DNA of 64,000 nt from Dichomitus squalens LYAD-421 SS1 (GCF_000275845.1 NW_006766884.1:637976-701975); one strand, 5' to 3'. Positions 1 through 12,300 are shown, counted from the first letter of the stretch. The notes: generated from the sequence alone by a model not told the origin. Translations and numbers: made by a program.

Positions 1-1362
1 TGGGGTCGTACGGGCGGCGTCTGCTAGATGATTCGGGGATGGAGGTTTCGCAAAAACCGAACTACCACCATCTGAACCCCGTGTCACTGTCACAGGGCCT
101 TTCATGGTCATGAGGGATACCGAGGCGAAGGGGTGCTGGTGCTGGGTGACTACCATGTCGAGGGGGGGGGCGTTGAACGTCGCCGGCGTAAGATAGCGAG
201 ATAGTATATGGTGCCCCCGACGCTAACGAGGAACACAAGCACGCCCACAACGCCGCCCACGATCGAGCCGATATTATCGTGCTTATCGTTTGCCTCGTCC
301 CTGGCCGTTTGCGATTGTGTACTGTTGCCAGATGCAGCAGGGCCAAATGTTTGCGAAGGTAGCCCGCCGTTCTGAGCAGTGGCCCCCGTGGTGGCACCGC
401 CCGATCTTGTTGCCGTGCCGGAGCTACTCCCTGTTGGGTTGCTGCTCGCGGTCGCCGATGACGAGCTGCCACTAGGTGTGCCGGTGAATGTTGCAGTGCC
501 AGTAGACTTCAGCACGTCTGCTCCCCAACCGACAGCATCATGATGTAAGTGGACGTGTGATGACGGCTACGCAACTCAAATGGGAGAGCCAACATTGAAC
601 ACACTCACCGCCTATCCTATAGGCTTGATTGATGTTAATCTCGTCCAGCTGTATCATGAATTGATATGAGGCTTCAGATGCCCTAAATAGCACGATGCAA
701 ATACCTACTCCTGGGTTCACTGGTACAAAAGGCTAATTAGGAATACGGGTTCCCTTGGGCAGTGGGTGAGGGAAACTAAAGAGAAGTGTGGGTTGTGCGA
801 CGGGCGTACCACGCCTTAACATGAACATACCTGCCGTTGTTTACATCCTGGGGAGAGCAATTCTGAATCCACACTTCGCCAAATCTGAAGGCGGTCAGTT
901 CGGTTTACAAACAAAAGTCTGGACTCGGGAGACTCACTCCATATATCCGCGTCCTTGGCAGAATCCGCACGCACTTGATAGCATATACGCAATAGAGCTG
1001 CAGGTACAAACATTGGCCTCCTCTGCCGTTGTACCTCTATACATGAAGGTGATGTCGGGGAGGGCTTGAATGTCCCAGTCTGGAGTGGGGTGTCGTGGAC
1101 AGGTTTCTGCAACATGGCCGCCTTGAAAGGCAAATGGTTACTCACTTCCATCGGGTTGACAAGCGCCCATCATATACGCGACCATGAGACATGGACTCTG
1201 GCCTAGGGAGTTGGATAGCTGTACACAAACGGTCAAAGTCGCCAGGTAGAGGCAGATAGTGGGACCCACCCCTTCGTTGCCAGTTTTACACACTGCGTCG
1301 GTGGTTTGGCTGTTCACCAACCGCAGAGTAGCTACGGCTGCTGAGATCGACCAGGCCAACAT
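1..1362 (-). CDS. Basidiomycete single-pass membrane glycoprotein, 3' end truncated by the window
   Basis: I read exons 1362-1270, 1218-1146, 1064-938, 884-831, one near 695-603, and about 512 down to the window edge. The product starts with a signal-peptide-like stretch (MLAWSISAAVATLRLVNSQ), then the block NSLGQSPCLMVAY, a Cys-rich segment with VCTCSSIAYMLSSACGFCQG, and a W...NCSP segment. A Ser/Thr/Gly-rich stalk follows, then one membrane helix (IVGGVVGVLVFLVSVGG) and a basic RRRR stop-transfer. This order is typical of a large Agaricomycete family of unknown function, probably cell-surface receptors or wall-associated proteins. The fifth exon boundaries are unsure. After the membrane helix the frame closes at 150 right after a run of nine G (162-170), while another frame stays open to the window edge; see findings. 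Family assignment is from recognition, function unknown. Confidence 0.7.
162..170. repeat. G9 homopolymer in the cytoplasmic-tail coding region
   Basis: Nine consecutive G on the plus strand (C on the coding strand) immediately after the RRRR stop-transfer codons. A one-base change in count switches the downstream frame. Confidence 0.9.
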
Positions 1363-2687
1363 AGTGTCTCTGTCTGATTCCAAGGTTTCGGGGACGAAGA
1401 CGGAATAGACAAAAAGCTCATTATCAGGCAAAAAGGCTGAGGATATACCTTATGACACTACTCAACGTAACCTGCGATCTACAGACGCGGCGTTTAGTAG
1501 GCTCTCACAGCCCCTTCCGCTCGAGTCGGCGTCCAGGCACATGCGCTAAACGAGGGCTAGAGACGGGCTTCCTGATCCTCGTTCTCACAAACGGCCGCAA
1601 TCCTCTCTGTGGCTGTTCAGCCAAGTGCGAACAAATGTACGACTAGCTTTTCGCCCACGACTCCGAACTGAATTAGGCACCTTGACGAACGTCGAGCGCC
1701 GAGAATCGCGAGCCTCAAAAAGGCTAAATGGGAGGCCATGCTGAGCGTGGTCGGATAAACGAGACGAAGCTCAGTACACAATGTCCGCAACGCAGAGGTC
1801 GTACGTACCGTTGCCTGGACGGCGATTTGGACTGGTCAGGCAAATGACATGCAAACCCATTCTCATCTTCGATGCAACTTGCCGTCGCAAGTAGCGAGAG
1901 ACAATCAACGAGATCATTATGACAGAATACGTGCTTACCAACTATGCTTAGTTGAACAATCCTGTATCCGATTCATATGTATCGGCGTCTACGGGCTAGC
2001 GACGGTTTTACATCAAAGGTTCATTTCTGTCAGCATAAGGCTATACAGGGATCTACCGGACTAAGGCTCACGTACCAGCGTGCCGTACCGTGATACGCGC
2101 ACGGTATCTGACCATCCTCCATAGATAGGACAGGTCGTGTTGGAGATATACATCTTTGTTTCTACGGTCGTCCCGAAGCTAAGCTGATAACAGAGCAGGA
2201 ATACAGAGCAGAATTCGTCTCAAGGTCTGCCTGGTTTGTTGTGCGTGATGCGGGATAGAAGACAAGAAGAGTTCATACGGCAGTGGCGACTGGGCGCTGC
2301 GACCCAGGTCTGCGCGTCGCGTCATGGTCACGTGACATCTGTTTTGTTGGACGCGTTTGGAAAGACGTCTGGCATTGGCCCGGTTCATGGTCATCGTTTG
2401 TTTGGGACGCCCTCGGGTTGTCTTTTGACAACGACTCACTTGGACCGTTGCTGTCATTTGGGTCTTCGGTGCAAGGCGCTTTCAACTCCGCCTTCTTAAG
2501 AGCATCACTGGCCCGAGGACTTCTCCAACTACATCTTCCCGAATCTTAACCACCACGTACGTTTTCCGACATACAACCGTCCAGCACCTCAGTTCTACTC
2601 GTTACTGACTGGAAACACTTCAAGCAGTCCTTGAACAACTGGTTTTCTAGACGTCTCGCCTATATACGATCACAGTTCACTGCCACA
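1363..2687. other. Intergenic, 1.3 kb, no supported gene
   Basis: Divergent intergenic region between the minus-strand membrane glycoprotein and the plus-strand DUF7918 gene. Short reading frames on both strands lack recognisable domains and do not join with plausible splice sites. It should hold both promoters; I see no clear core element. Confidence 0.5.
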
Positions 2688-4030
2688 ATGCTGGATCACC
2701 GCGGTTTCTCTGCTTGGATCACTTCTGACGGGCTCGAGCTTGTCGAGTTTGAGCCCCGAATTAACACCCAAGCCCACACAGTCACCTGCTGGATTGCAGG
2801 CTCTGTTGGACAGGTTTGCTATTAGCTCATATCGCCACAACATATCTGGGCTGACTACAATTTCAACCACCAAAGCCCTTCATCGTGCACTGGCGCGACC
2901 ATGGTAGCTTGGTGGATAGCGCAAGCTGGATTTACTTTGACGGGTTCAAAGTCTCCGGCCAGTTCCTCTACGGCAGTGGCGAAGAGCTTCGTCGTGGTGT
3001 TCGTGTTGGCTCTGAGGAGGAACGCCCTTTCGTCTTCTCTTCCATCGACCATAGTATGTGGCGAGAATACATGCATTGAAATTGCAGCTCATTTTGTCCT
3101 TTCAGTGGATCCGGTTGGCACGATTGGTGGGCGCCCTACAGACAAGAACGTTGGCTCCATTGTCCTGGAGATACGACTCATCAAGCTCGTTGGAGAGCGT
3201 GAGCCAAATACACTGACTCCGCCGCCTGACGTCATTCGTGGCAACCGTCTACCCGGAGAGGTAGCCATCAGGTACTAACATGGATCTTCAAACTTTCACC
3301 GATGCTAATGCTCCCTATAGGTACGGCGATGTCCGCCCAGCGTCGATGCAAAAGAGGACCTACAAGATCGAGCCGTTTGATACGAATGCACCGGGACCGT
3401 ATGTTACGTTCATCTTCCGCTACCGGTCAAAGGGTAATTAATATAGGCAATCTTGTAGTGAATGGTTACTCACAACCTTCACAGATTGGCTCGTCTCCCA
3501 AGGCATCGTGGGGGATGACGAGGTCACTTCTCGACTGCTCGTCCTGCCGGATGTGGACGATTGCAGCAAGGCTGATCTTCCTCCTCTCGAGCCCGAGGAC
3601 GATGAAAATGAGAGTGAATATGAAGACGAAGAAGAAAACGCCAACCCATCTGCGGGACTACCAGTGCCAACTCGTGTCGCGTCCGGAACTCGCGTCACCT
3701 CCAGCAGCCAGTCTTCTGAACAAGAACCGGGTTCCTCGCTGGCGACGTCCAATCCGCCGACCCCTGGGACGGCCCCGAAAGTTAAGATGGAAGAGCTCGG
3801 TTTGGGACACCGGCCGCAGGCACCAACAGGAATGGGCCGGGTGGGCATCTTGTCTTCCACATCTCTTAGCTCGTGCTTGTGTTCATCACGTGTGGATACA
3901 GGTGTCTTCCACGAGCTCAAGCCACTCTTTCTCTGGCACCTGGGACCCCTCTCCCTCTGGCGAACCTTACGAAGAATGGGATGAGTACCGTCCCGAAGAA
4001 CTTGATGAAGCTCTCAACAACTACTTCTGA
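2688..4030 (+). CDS. DUF7918 domain protein (copy A)
   Basis: Six exons: 2688-2813, 2876-3053, 3106-3271, 3321-3433, 3485-3840, 3902-4030, giving 355 aa in a closed frame. The N-terminal half is the DUF7918 fold common in mushrooms: an opening block with AWITSDG, TVTCWIAGSVGQ, then FIVHWRDHGS, YFDGFKVSG, FLYGSGE, and VGSIVLEIRLIKLVGE followed by YVTFIFRYRSK. The C-terminal third is acidic and Ser/Pro-rich with an EPEDDENESEYEDEEE patch. VKMEE is a SUMO-acceptor consensus (hydrophobic-K-x-E). Exon 1 (126 nt, phase 0) and exon 2 (178 nt) have exactly the same lengths as in copy B at 24668-25857, so the copies descend from one intron-containing ancestor. Function is unknown. Confidence 0.85.
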
Positions 4031-4676
4031 TGCTCTCGTCGCAATCATGCAATCGCAAGTCGCAAATGTCGAATCACAGTGTTGTTAAACGCTACGTACT
4101 CTTTCACGCTCTCTCGCTGCTGTTCATCTCGTCTCGCTCTTGCTTTGTACAATCAAAATCGTCCTTTCCCGTGTCTTGCTGTGACATTGCAGTTGAAGGT
4201 TCTCAGATTGTTTGCTTGCGCTCGTATCCCCATGCTCTTTCACATCTCCTGTTGTCATATCCTTTGTCTCGCTTGTCCTTGTCCTACTGACCCTTCTTTG
4301 CTCCGTCACGAAACCTCACGATTACGAAAGCTCTCCACTTATCCACTGTTATCTGTCGAATATCTGATTGCTTTGTTCTGTTTACCTACGCTTACGCTGC
4401 CAGTTCAGCAACTTCAGCCACATCTACATATATACACGTATCTTGTTTTGCTACCGTCGCCGAATGTCTTGCTGCTCGTTGGCCATGTATCTGCCGCTCT
4501 CAATGCTTTATTTATATTTGCATTTGGATGAATATGCCACTGTGAGGTTCTTGGAGCACCAACCTCATTGAAACGTTTCGTATACGACTTTCCTAACAAA
4601 GCTGTCCTGGCCCTAACCCTAGATTCGCTCTACGCGCCATTTAGGTTTCTGGGTGTGCGTACCGCCGCGCGCTGCA
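4031..4676. other. Intergenic, 646 bp
   Basis: Tandem spacer between the DUF7918 gene and CHM7. T/C-rich tracts around 4080-4400 fit a 3' untranslated region. No gene, RNA or repeat is supported. Confidence 0.5.
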
Positions 4677-6361
4677 ATGTCTTCGTCGTCCTTGTCTGCG
4701 ACTTCCATGTCCTCTGTCTCGTCATCACAGCTCTCTTCACTACCGACATATGCATCCGTAACGACATCGCGTCTCAAGTCGCTCTATTCCGACTTCACGT
4801 ATCAAAAGCAATCAAATCCAACTTCTTATGCATCCAACGTCGAATGGTGGCGTCACACACTAGAAGCGGCGCTGCTTCGAGGCTGGCTTTCGCAATCACA
4901 TAATGCCAACAACACCGGAGCCTCGTCTGACAGACTCGTCTTGCACGCGTACGGCGTTGCGTTTGCTGACAAGTTTCGTGTGGAGGGTGTGGGCAAGCCA
5001 CTGAGTATACCGACTGTGATAGTGAGTGCATCGCTTTCACGTGCCTACTCGGGGAAACTGGCACTCACGAGTGCTCCTTGCTAGTGAAGTTTGAGCTCTG
5101 CAACTCCAAAGCCTTGATTCCACTGTCTGACTTTCTCAGTGCGTCGCGCTCAATATACGACCCGGGCTGGCTCCCATACCGCATCGCCAGCTTCGTGGTT
5201 GGCAAGCCGCTCTGGTGGGGCCTCGGGCAGCTTGGGATCGTGGACAACCATGGGGCGGCGTTTGGGGACTCAGGCACTGCGGAGCGATGGAAGAAAGTCC
5301 GTGGAGACTACGTGTCGGTCGGACTGCTTGAGGGTGCAGCGGAGCGAATATTGGAGAGGCAGCGGCTGAAGAGCTCGGGCCAGCTCGCGGACCAGCTGTA
5401 TAATATGGACAGCTTCCGAGAGGAGTTCTCTTTGGTGGCGCTCGAGGACGCGCCTTTGTCGGCACTGGATACGAAGGTTCTACTCAAATTCTTGGAACGC
5501 GATAAGGGCGCAGTCGTCGTGCGTGGGGAGGTGCGTGCTCTGTGGTCTTCCATCATTGTCCGGTGAACTTATGGTTCACGCAGGTGATCAAGTTTGTGGA
5601 TGAAGGCACCGCGCAGACCGCTGAAGTCACTGCTGTGGATAGTGGCCTCCTCGCGCTGAAGACTTCGGTGCATAAGTTGCACGCGCAGATTGATAGCATA
5701 CAACATCGCATAGACGAGTATGCTTTCGTTGATCTTGGACCCGACAAATGTGTGCTGACAATCCTTCAGTACGACACGACAGATATCAGATGCGCTGCGT
5801 CAGAAGCGAAAGGAGATCGCTATGACGCGCTTACGCGTTCGGAAGCAACTCGAGGACGTTCTGAAGAAGCGTCTCAGCTCGCTCGAACTACTGCAGTCTA
5901 CTCTTCTTCGTGTCGAAACGTCTGCTGGGGATATCGAGGTACGTTGTATGATCAGTGATTTGCAGGATCATCGCTGAAATGGCTCTGTCATGCAGATTAT
6001 GAAGTCGTACGAGTCCTCTACTGCCACACTCCGCGAGATCCTCGCACACCCCCTCCTCCAGCGGGAGAAGATCGACGAGACAATGGACGCTATGGCGGCT
6101 GCGAACGCCGACGCGCGCGAGGTGGACGATGCTATCCAGCTCGGCGCGAACATGGCGCATGCGGGGGCTGGCATGGACGACTCCGAGCTCGAGGCCGAGC
6201 TTGCTGCCCTCGTCCAAGAGGTCGAGACTGAGAAAGAGCAGGCTCAGCGCGGCCGTCTGGAAGCGGAGAAGCTCCGTACGCCGGCGCATACACCCGTCTC
6301 GGAGGATCCTACCAAAGAGTCGGCAGCAGCTCCGGCAGAGAAGGTCCCTATCGCATCGTGA
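4677..6361 (+). CDS. CHM7: ESCRT-III-like nuclear-envelope surveillance protein Chm7/CHMP7
   Basis: Exons 4677-5025, 5085-5530, 5584-5717, 5770-5938, 5996-6361 give 487 aa. The N-terminal half has the CHMP7-type ESCRT-II-like region (VEWWRHTLEAALLRGWL, then LCNSKALIPLSDFL). The C-terminal half is an Snf7 domain: a basic helical core (SDALRQKRKEIAMTRLRVRK, then KKRLSSLELLQSTLLRVE) followed by the acidic Snf7 tail with MDAMAAANADAREVDDAI and DDSELEAELAALVQE. In yeast and animals this family recruits ESCRT-III to the inner nuclear membrane to seal holes and defective pores; the role here is inferred by homology. The first intron is the least certain: the more usual donor GTGAGT at 5022 breaks the frame, so I used GTGCAT at 5026. 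Chosen ATG 4677 is followed by a Ser-rich leader. Confidence 0.88.
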
Positions 6362-6626
6362 ATGGATCGGTGGATGGGTGCCGGTCCATCTCCCTACATG
6401 TCGCGTTCTTACTTTCACACGAATGTCTGCACGCACGCACACACGCATTGGACTGGTTATGTTGCGCCTGGCAAGTCATTGATACGTATGCTACATCTGT
6501 GATGGATACATCTGTGAAATGCAGTCCAGCTTTCATGCTACAAACGCGTAGTCCGTGTACAATAGTCCGTGTATTCGAACGAGTCCGCCAGTGGTCCCGC
6601 CACCGACCAAAGATCCACCGAGGCCC

Positions 6627-8783
6627 TCAGAAATCAGTCGGCGCACCCTGCGCACGGCTCCTCCTCTCGGTCTCATACAGCCCATAAATACTATACGTCG
6701 GGCTCCTATAGTCGTCGTACGCCTCCGGGTTCGCGTGCGCCATCGCCATCTGCGCCAGGCTCGGCAGCGGCGGCGGCGACGGCACGCGCGGCGGTCGGTC
6801 GTCCGCCCTACTCCCGCTTACGTTCTTGCGCGGGACCCCCGCCCGCGTCTTCGCCTGTCCCTGCCCCTGCGCGCCCTGGTGGGCCGGCGGGGCGGCCCCG
6901 ACGATGCGCGCGGACGGGAGCGACGCCATGCTCGCGGTGAACTCGGCGAGCATCAGGTTTCCCAGCCGCGCGCTCGCCTCCGTCCCGGGGCTCATCGGCG
7001 CCTCGCTCTGCGCGCGGTGGTGCGTCGGGGTCGGCGCTGGGGTGGACGACGGCACGGGGGGCAGCGGCGGCGCGGGCCTGCTCGCGAAGCTCCGGCGCCT
7101 GTCGCCCAGCTCGCGGTCCCCGGCGAGCGTGATGGAGTCGTCCGGATGGAGCGTCGCCGCGGGAGAGAAGAGGTACGCCGGCTCGTGCGCGTGCGCGTAC
7201 GCGGGCGCGGAGGGCGTCGCGAGCCCGAGGGCGGACGTGAGCGCGCGGGTGTCGCGCTCGCGGCGCGCGTCGGACTTGAGCGCGGGGGAGAGCGGCGGGA
7301 GGACGTACGTGGGCTCGCAGTGCTGCGCGAGCAGGGACGCGCGCGTGCCGGGCGGGCGGGCGAGGGTGGTGATCCCGGCGACGGTCGAGGACGCGCGGAG
7401 GGTGGCGGTCGCTGCCCCAGGGGTGTACCCCGGCTGGACGCGTGCGCGGCCCGGGCCGGATGCAGGGGTGAACATGGACCTGCGCTGGGAGGCCCTCGAC
7501 ATCGGGGGCGCCGCTGTTGGTGCGGGGGGCTGGAGGAGGGGCGAGGTGGCCTGTGCGCCGCCGTAGATGTCGCGGTACTCCGTCGCGCCGAGGCTGTGGC
7601 GGAAGCTCTGGCGGTCCTTGGCTGCCGCACGCTCCCTGGATGGCTTGCGGTTGAGCATGGGGGTGCCGTCGCCGGTGAGAGGAGACGCGCCGCCGATGGC
7701 TATCCCGATGCCGGCGTTGGACTGGGGCGAGGTTGGGTAGATGGACATGGACATGGCGGAGACGCGGTGTGCTGCACGCGTAAGCGCGGTCTGCATCTGT
7801 TGCACAGGGGGGTTAGCTGGCGGCTCATTGTAAGTGCTAGTTTTGGCTGGTAGCTTGACGTGCACAGGGTTCACAGGCTTGTCAGAGATCAGCGCAGACT
7901 TGGGTGCCGCCAGAGGTTCCTTCGAGGGCAGGTTAGGCAGAGGACTCTTAGACTTCGCAGCTGCCAGTCCTTCAGAAGGCCGAGGAGTGTACTGCACCCA
8001 AGGATAGATGCCATTGCTCGGGGGTCTGGCGATGGACGAGTCGTTGTCTTTGCCGCCAAAGAGAGACTCATCGTCGACCTTGAGATCTTGGTCGGTGAAG
8101 GGATCTTGGAAAATCGGCAGAGAGGGTGTCGGGCAGGTCCTTTTGCGGGGACGATTCCGCCATCTCCAGAAGACGAGGACACTGAGAAACATGAAGATGA
8201 TGCCGACAGAGACTAGGACGGCGACGACGATCTGCGTGTGGCTAGGACCTTTGTCGGTGTCGTGATCGGGTTGGTTCGCACCCAGTGCGCGAGAAGGGTC
8301 ATTCGGGACCTCGGCAAGAGAAGGTGTCGGGATGGGCGAGCGAGATGCACGGGTTGCCAGAGCAGTCAAAGGCGGCAGTGCAGACAAACCAGAGGCGAGT
8401 GCCAGTGTGACCGGAGGGACGGTGAGCGTGGTCGGACTTTGAGAGGGGATGATCGGTAGAATGCCAGTGTGTACGGGATGTTCGGCGAGGGGCCTGGGAG
8501 AAGGCAAACCAGTATCCGGAGCAGGACCAGGGACATCTTGAGCCTGAACCTCAAGGACGCTTGGCGCTTTAGGCTTGCCCTTGACCGCTTTTGACTTGGA
8601 ACTGTGTTTGGCGGGCGCATGAGATTGCTTGGCAGGCGAGTGTTTTTCTTCGCGGTCTACATTGTCGTTAGTTGTAGTGTCCGGTGCCTGTGTGTAAGGG
8701 GCATATGCCTGGTACGTTGTACGCGTAGACAGGTCAGTTGGCGGCGTTGACTTGTCGGTGACAAAGAGCGGAGGGAGATCCAT
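6627..8783 (-). CDS. Single-pass membrane protein with long Ser/Pro-rich cytoplasmic tail
   Basis: One uninterrupted exon of 718 codons from ATG 8783; the same frame stays open to another ATG at 9065, so a longer form or an upstream exon is possible. Residues about 1-180 are Thr/Pro/Ser-rich, probably outside the cell. A membrane helix lies at about 184-207 (IVVAVLVSVGIIFMFLSVLV) and is followed by basic residues. The remaining 500 residues are low-complexity with conserved-looking islands: SLFGGKDNDSSIARPPSNGI, YPWVQYTPRPS, TEYRDIYGG and the C-terminal DDYRSPTYSIYGLYE. No enzymatic domain is visible. The layout recalls fungal wall-stress-sensor-like proteins but without a Cys-rich head, so I make no functional call. 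The opposite strand has long open frames caused by GC-rich codon use. Confidence 0.75.
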   Translation of the reverse strand: MDLPPLFVTDKSTPPTDLSTRTTYQAYAPYTQAPDTTTNDNVDREEKHSPAKQSHAPAKHSSKSKAVKGKPKAPSVLEVQAQDVPGPAPDTGLPSPRPLAEHPVHTGILPIIPSQSPTTLTVPPVTLALASGLSALPPLTALATRASRSPIPTPSLAEVPNDPSRALGANQPDHDTDKGPSHTQIVVAVLVSVGIIFMFLSVLVFWRWRNRPRKRTCPTPSLPIFQDPFTDQDLKVDDESLFGGKDNDSSIARPPSNGIYPWVQYTPRPSEGLAAAKSKSPLPNLPSKEPLAAPKSALISDKPVNPVHVKLPAKTSTYNEPPANPPVQQMQTALTRAAHRVSAMSMSIYPTSPQSNAGIGIAIGGASPLTGDGTPMLNRKPSRERAAAKDRQSFRHSLGATEYRDIYGGAQATSPLLQPPAPTAAPPMSRASQRRSMFTPASGPGRARVQPGYTPGAATATLRASSTVAGITTLARPPGTRASLLAQHCEPTYVLPPLSPALKSDARRERDTRALTSALGLATPSAPAYAHAHEPAYLFSPAATLHPDDSITLAGDRELGDRRRSFASRPAPPLPPVPSSTPAPTPTHHRAQSEAPMSPGTEASARLGNLMLAEFTASMASLPSARIVGAAPPAHQGAQGQGQAKTRAGVPRKNVSGSRADDRPPRVPSPPPLPSLAQMAMAHANPEAYDDYRSPTYSIYGLYETERRSRAQGAPTDF

Positions 8784-9359
8784 GGGAGGGGATAGTGCTA
8801 GCGAGGACGCAAGGAATGTAGGATAGTAAGGAGTGTCGGGCAGACGAGCGCAAGAGGAAGTCGGCGAGAGCCTTGAATGCGAGCGGCCGGCACTGCAGAC
8901 GTCTGAGCGTAGACAAGGACCGAGACGGGGAGAGATGCAGGCGGACACTGGCCAGGAGCAAGCACGGCGGGAGACCCAGTCAGAGTCTTGCAGCTGTAGG
9001 CTGAAACAGAGTTGGAAACGCCCGCGCCCAGACGCGACTCCCCCCACGTGATCGCGTCGCGGCAACCGCCGGCACGAACGGGGTTCACTGGCAAGTCCTC
9101 TCGACCCTGACCGCCCCAGCCCATCCTCCCCCGCCCGTCGGTCCCTGCGCCTTCTACCGTCGCCTCCTGCTTCCCTCCATAGCCGATCTAACTGCCTGCA
9201 ACATTGTCTCTTGCATGACCGGCACCGATCCTGCGCTTACCTGGGCCTTGTACATCATTCTGACCCATTCCGCTAATATCATTGCACCCTGCCCGACCTT
9301 CGCGTCCCAGTATCTCCACAATCTGACAGCTCTGCTCGCGATTGCTGTGTGATACAGAG
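8784..9359. other. Divergent intergenic region
   Basis: 576 bp between the membrane-protein gene (minus) and the Crb2-like gene (plus). If the membrane protein starts at ATG 9065, about half of this is its coding sequence. A CACGTG hexamer lies at about 9044. No other feature is supported. Confidence 0.45.
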
Positions 9360-12300
9360 ATGGAGCCCAAGCCCGAGTCCAGGTCTGTGGTAGCTCCCGC
9401 GTTTTGGCTTTTAGCCACGCTCGGCTAACGTCCCGACAGATATGACGAATCCCAAGCGAGCCAACTTCTTGCCGCCGCTCTACTTCCAAGGGTCCCTCAA
9501 CCGGCCCCACCCGTCGCCACACCCGCTGAAGCTTCTCAGGTCCAGGAGAGCCCCCTGCACCTCCACTCGGACAGCAACCACTCCGTTCACTACCATATAC
9601 ACGGCCTGGGGGCTACCCAGTCGTTATATGGTAGCGAAGACCAGCCTTATCCGGAAGGCTCTCAAAAGGAGAACACCCCCGCCTCTTGGGACAAGGACAA
9701 GCACTCACAGCCTTCATCTCCTTCACGCGCGCACCCACTCCCTTCTTATACCCCGGAACTCCGAGAGACGCCCTCCAACGTGTTTCCGCTGGCCAAAGTG
9801 GCAAAGGAGAAGAAGTCCTGTCCAAAGGACCTTAGTGTCCCAAAGGACCTGTCATCCCCGAAGTTTGGTAAGGCCATCTCATCCGCTTCCCCCTCTCGTA
9901 CGCACTTGGACCGCCCCTCCACTCTCCCTTCCCGCTCAATGCTCCCTCCACCAAGATCCAAATCCCCCTCTCAACCCTCGCAAGACTCCTTTGCCGGCCC
10001 CTTGCCGGAGCCGGACCCCGCAAAGGCGTTTCTTGCGACAACCAAGAACTTCAATATCCCTTTGTATCAACTTGGCGAAGTGTCTCAGTTATCGTCCGAA
10101 GAGGACGGTCCTCCTCCCATCTCTGTCAATCTATGGCCTTCTCGAGAGTCTCATTCCTTTCAGCGTCAACCCTCGCCTCCTCCAGAAATCCTTGTAGCCG
10201 GCACGCCCTCCAACCCCTCTCGCGACTCGCAATCGCAACCCCAGTCCCAATCACAGCCTCCCGCACAGCGCTCTCAATCTCAACAAGTCGACTCTCAGTA
10301 CGGCAGCTCTCCGTACTCAGATCCTTTCCCCCAAGCGCAAACCGAGGAATACCCAGATCCCCCAACCGCGCTCAATGATGACATCCTAGGTTCTCCATCC
10401 CGAGACGCGTCCACCCAACCCTCGTCTTCTCTCGAGCGTCTCCTGGAGAATCCATTCGAGGACGCGCCAGTGGCGACACAGATCGCGGACAGCACCCCGC
10501 CAACGCAGATCGTCGAGCAGACCCAGATGGACAGCCAGACAGGCGACTACGCCTCCCTCGCGCGTGGTCAAGCGTCCATCATACGCGGCCACGACTACTT
10601 CAACGAGAACAGTCAGATGGTCTTCCCCTCTGTCCAGTCCGAGTTGCGCTCGACGGACCGGTCGCGGTCTGTCCTCCCCCGCGGCATGCTCGGCATGATT
10701 GCACCCGAGAAGCGCTACCGCTACCTCGCGTCTGGCGCGACGGGTCCTTCAGAGTCTCGGGGTACCGCAACGACGGCGGACCTGGACGTCGGCGGAGGGA
10801 ATGGGACGCAGCCCTCGGACGCGCCCTCGAGCGACGGCGCGCGCACCCAGGAGACGCAGCTCACCGAACAGCAGGACGACTTGGAGGAGACGCAGCCGTC
10901 CGACGTCGCGGTCAACGGGAGCCTCACGTCGCTGTTCGCCCGCCGCCGCTTGCCTCCTGCGAACCACGGCCTGAAGGCCGGACAGTCCCCGCGCATGACG
11001 GCCAAGGCTCCCGAGCCTGCCGACGAGTCTGCCGAGCCGGACGAGACAGGGCCCACAGAGATCGTGTCGCAGACTCCGGACAAGACGGGCCCGACGCAGG
11101 TCGTCTCTCCGTCTCCGGACAAGGAACAGGAAAAGGGAAGGGCGGGTCAGACGCAGGTCGCCTCGCCTTCTCCAGACACGACGGGCCCGACGGAGATCGC
11201 CACGCAGTCGCTCGACAAGTCGAGCCCGGCGAAGTTCGTGCCGGACTCGGACCCGCCTGACCCGCCTCTGCGGGCCCCAGCTGGGTCGCGCAAGAGGCCT
11301 GGTTCTGCGTCGTCGGCCGCGACGTACCATTCGCCTGAGGTGGACACCCGGTCGAGGAGGTACTTGCAGTCGGAGGATGAGGTGCTGCGGACGATCGTTA
11401 CGGCGGAACCGTCCGTACCGCCTGTCGAAGAAGAGGAAGAGGAGACAGAGGAGGAAGAAGAAATACCTTTGGCGAAAGCATTCTCGTCGACGAAGGCGAA
11501 GGGCAAGCAAAGAGCTGCCGAGCGCGAAAGCAAGGCCCCTCCCGCACGCTCTCCCGCCGCCACTAGAGGGCGGGGAGGTATAGGACCGCAATCGCCCGTG
11601 AGGACTGCCATCACCCGTAACAACAACCAAGGCAGCTCCTGGAAGGGCGCCGTCGTCCCGTCGTCCGATCCTGGGGAGCGTCGCGAGGAGGCCGCGCCCA
11701 AAGCGGCCGCGTCAAAGTCGTCGAAGCCCCGCACACCGGTCGACCAGATCCCGCCTCCTCCGCCGAAGTCGCGCTCGACGCGAGCTGCGAAGACCGCCGC
11801 GCAGGGCCGTCTCGCCGAGAGCTCGGACGAAGAAGATCAGGATGAGGATACGTCCTCGCTGACCGACGAGACCGTGCCCGCGGACGACGACGAGATGGAC
11901 GTCGACCCGCCCGAGACGAAGGCGAAGCCCGCGCGTGGCAACAAGCGCAAGCGCACCGTCTCCGGCTCTGCGCGGAAAACATCGACCCTCGCGCGGCCGA
12001 ACGGCCGGCCGGTCGTCAAAGCGGAGTCCTTGACGCCGCTGGGGCGCCCCGCGAAGCGCATCAAGACCGAGGGCGGCAGCGACTCACCCACGCGCGTCTT
12101 CGCACTGTGGAAGGGCACCGCGCAGTACTACTCCGGCGTCGTGCACGAGTCCTTGGGGGTGGGCACCGGGCGATTCATGGTCAAGTTCGACGACAACGAT
12201 AGCGCGGAGCTCGAGCTCAGGCACCTGCGCGCGTGCCGGCTCAAGGTGGGCGACCACGTCCTGTGCAAGCAGAAGGACAAGGCGGTGGTCGTGGCGTGCT

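Noticed and set aside
4610..4625. Telom-like CCCTAACCCTA
   Set aside because: Single occurrence inside a gene-rich region; not an array.
6555..7853. 432-codon plus-strand open frame
   Set aside because: Arg/Gly-rich shadow of the GC-rich membrane-protein exon on the opposite strand, which has the better codon pattern and a membrane helix.
10749..11734. Long minus-strand frames opposite the Crb2-like gene
   Set aside because: Composition-driven antisense frames over a low-complexity region; no domain.
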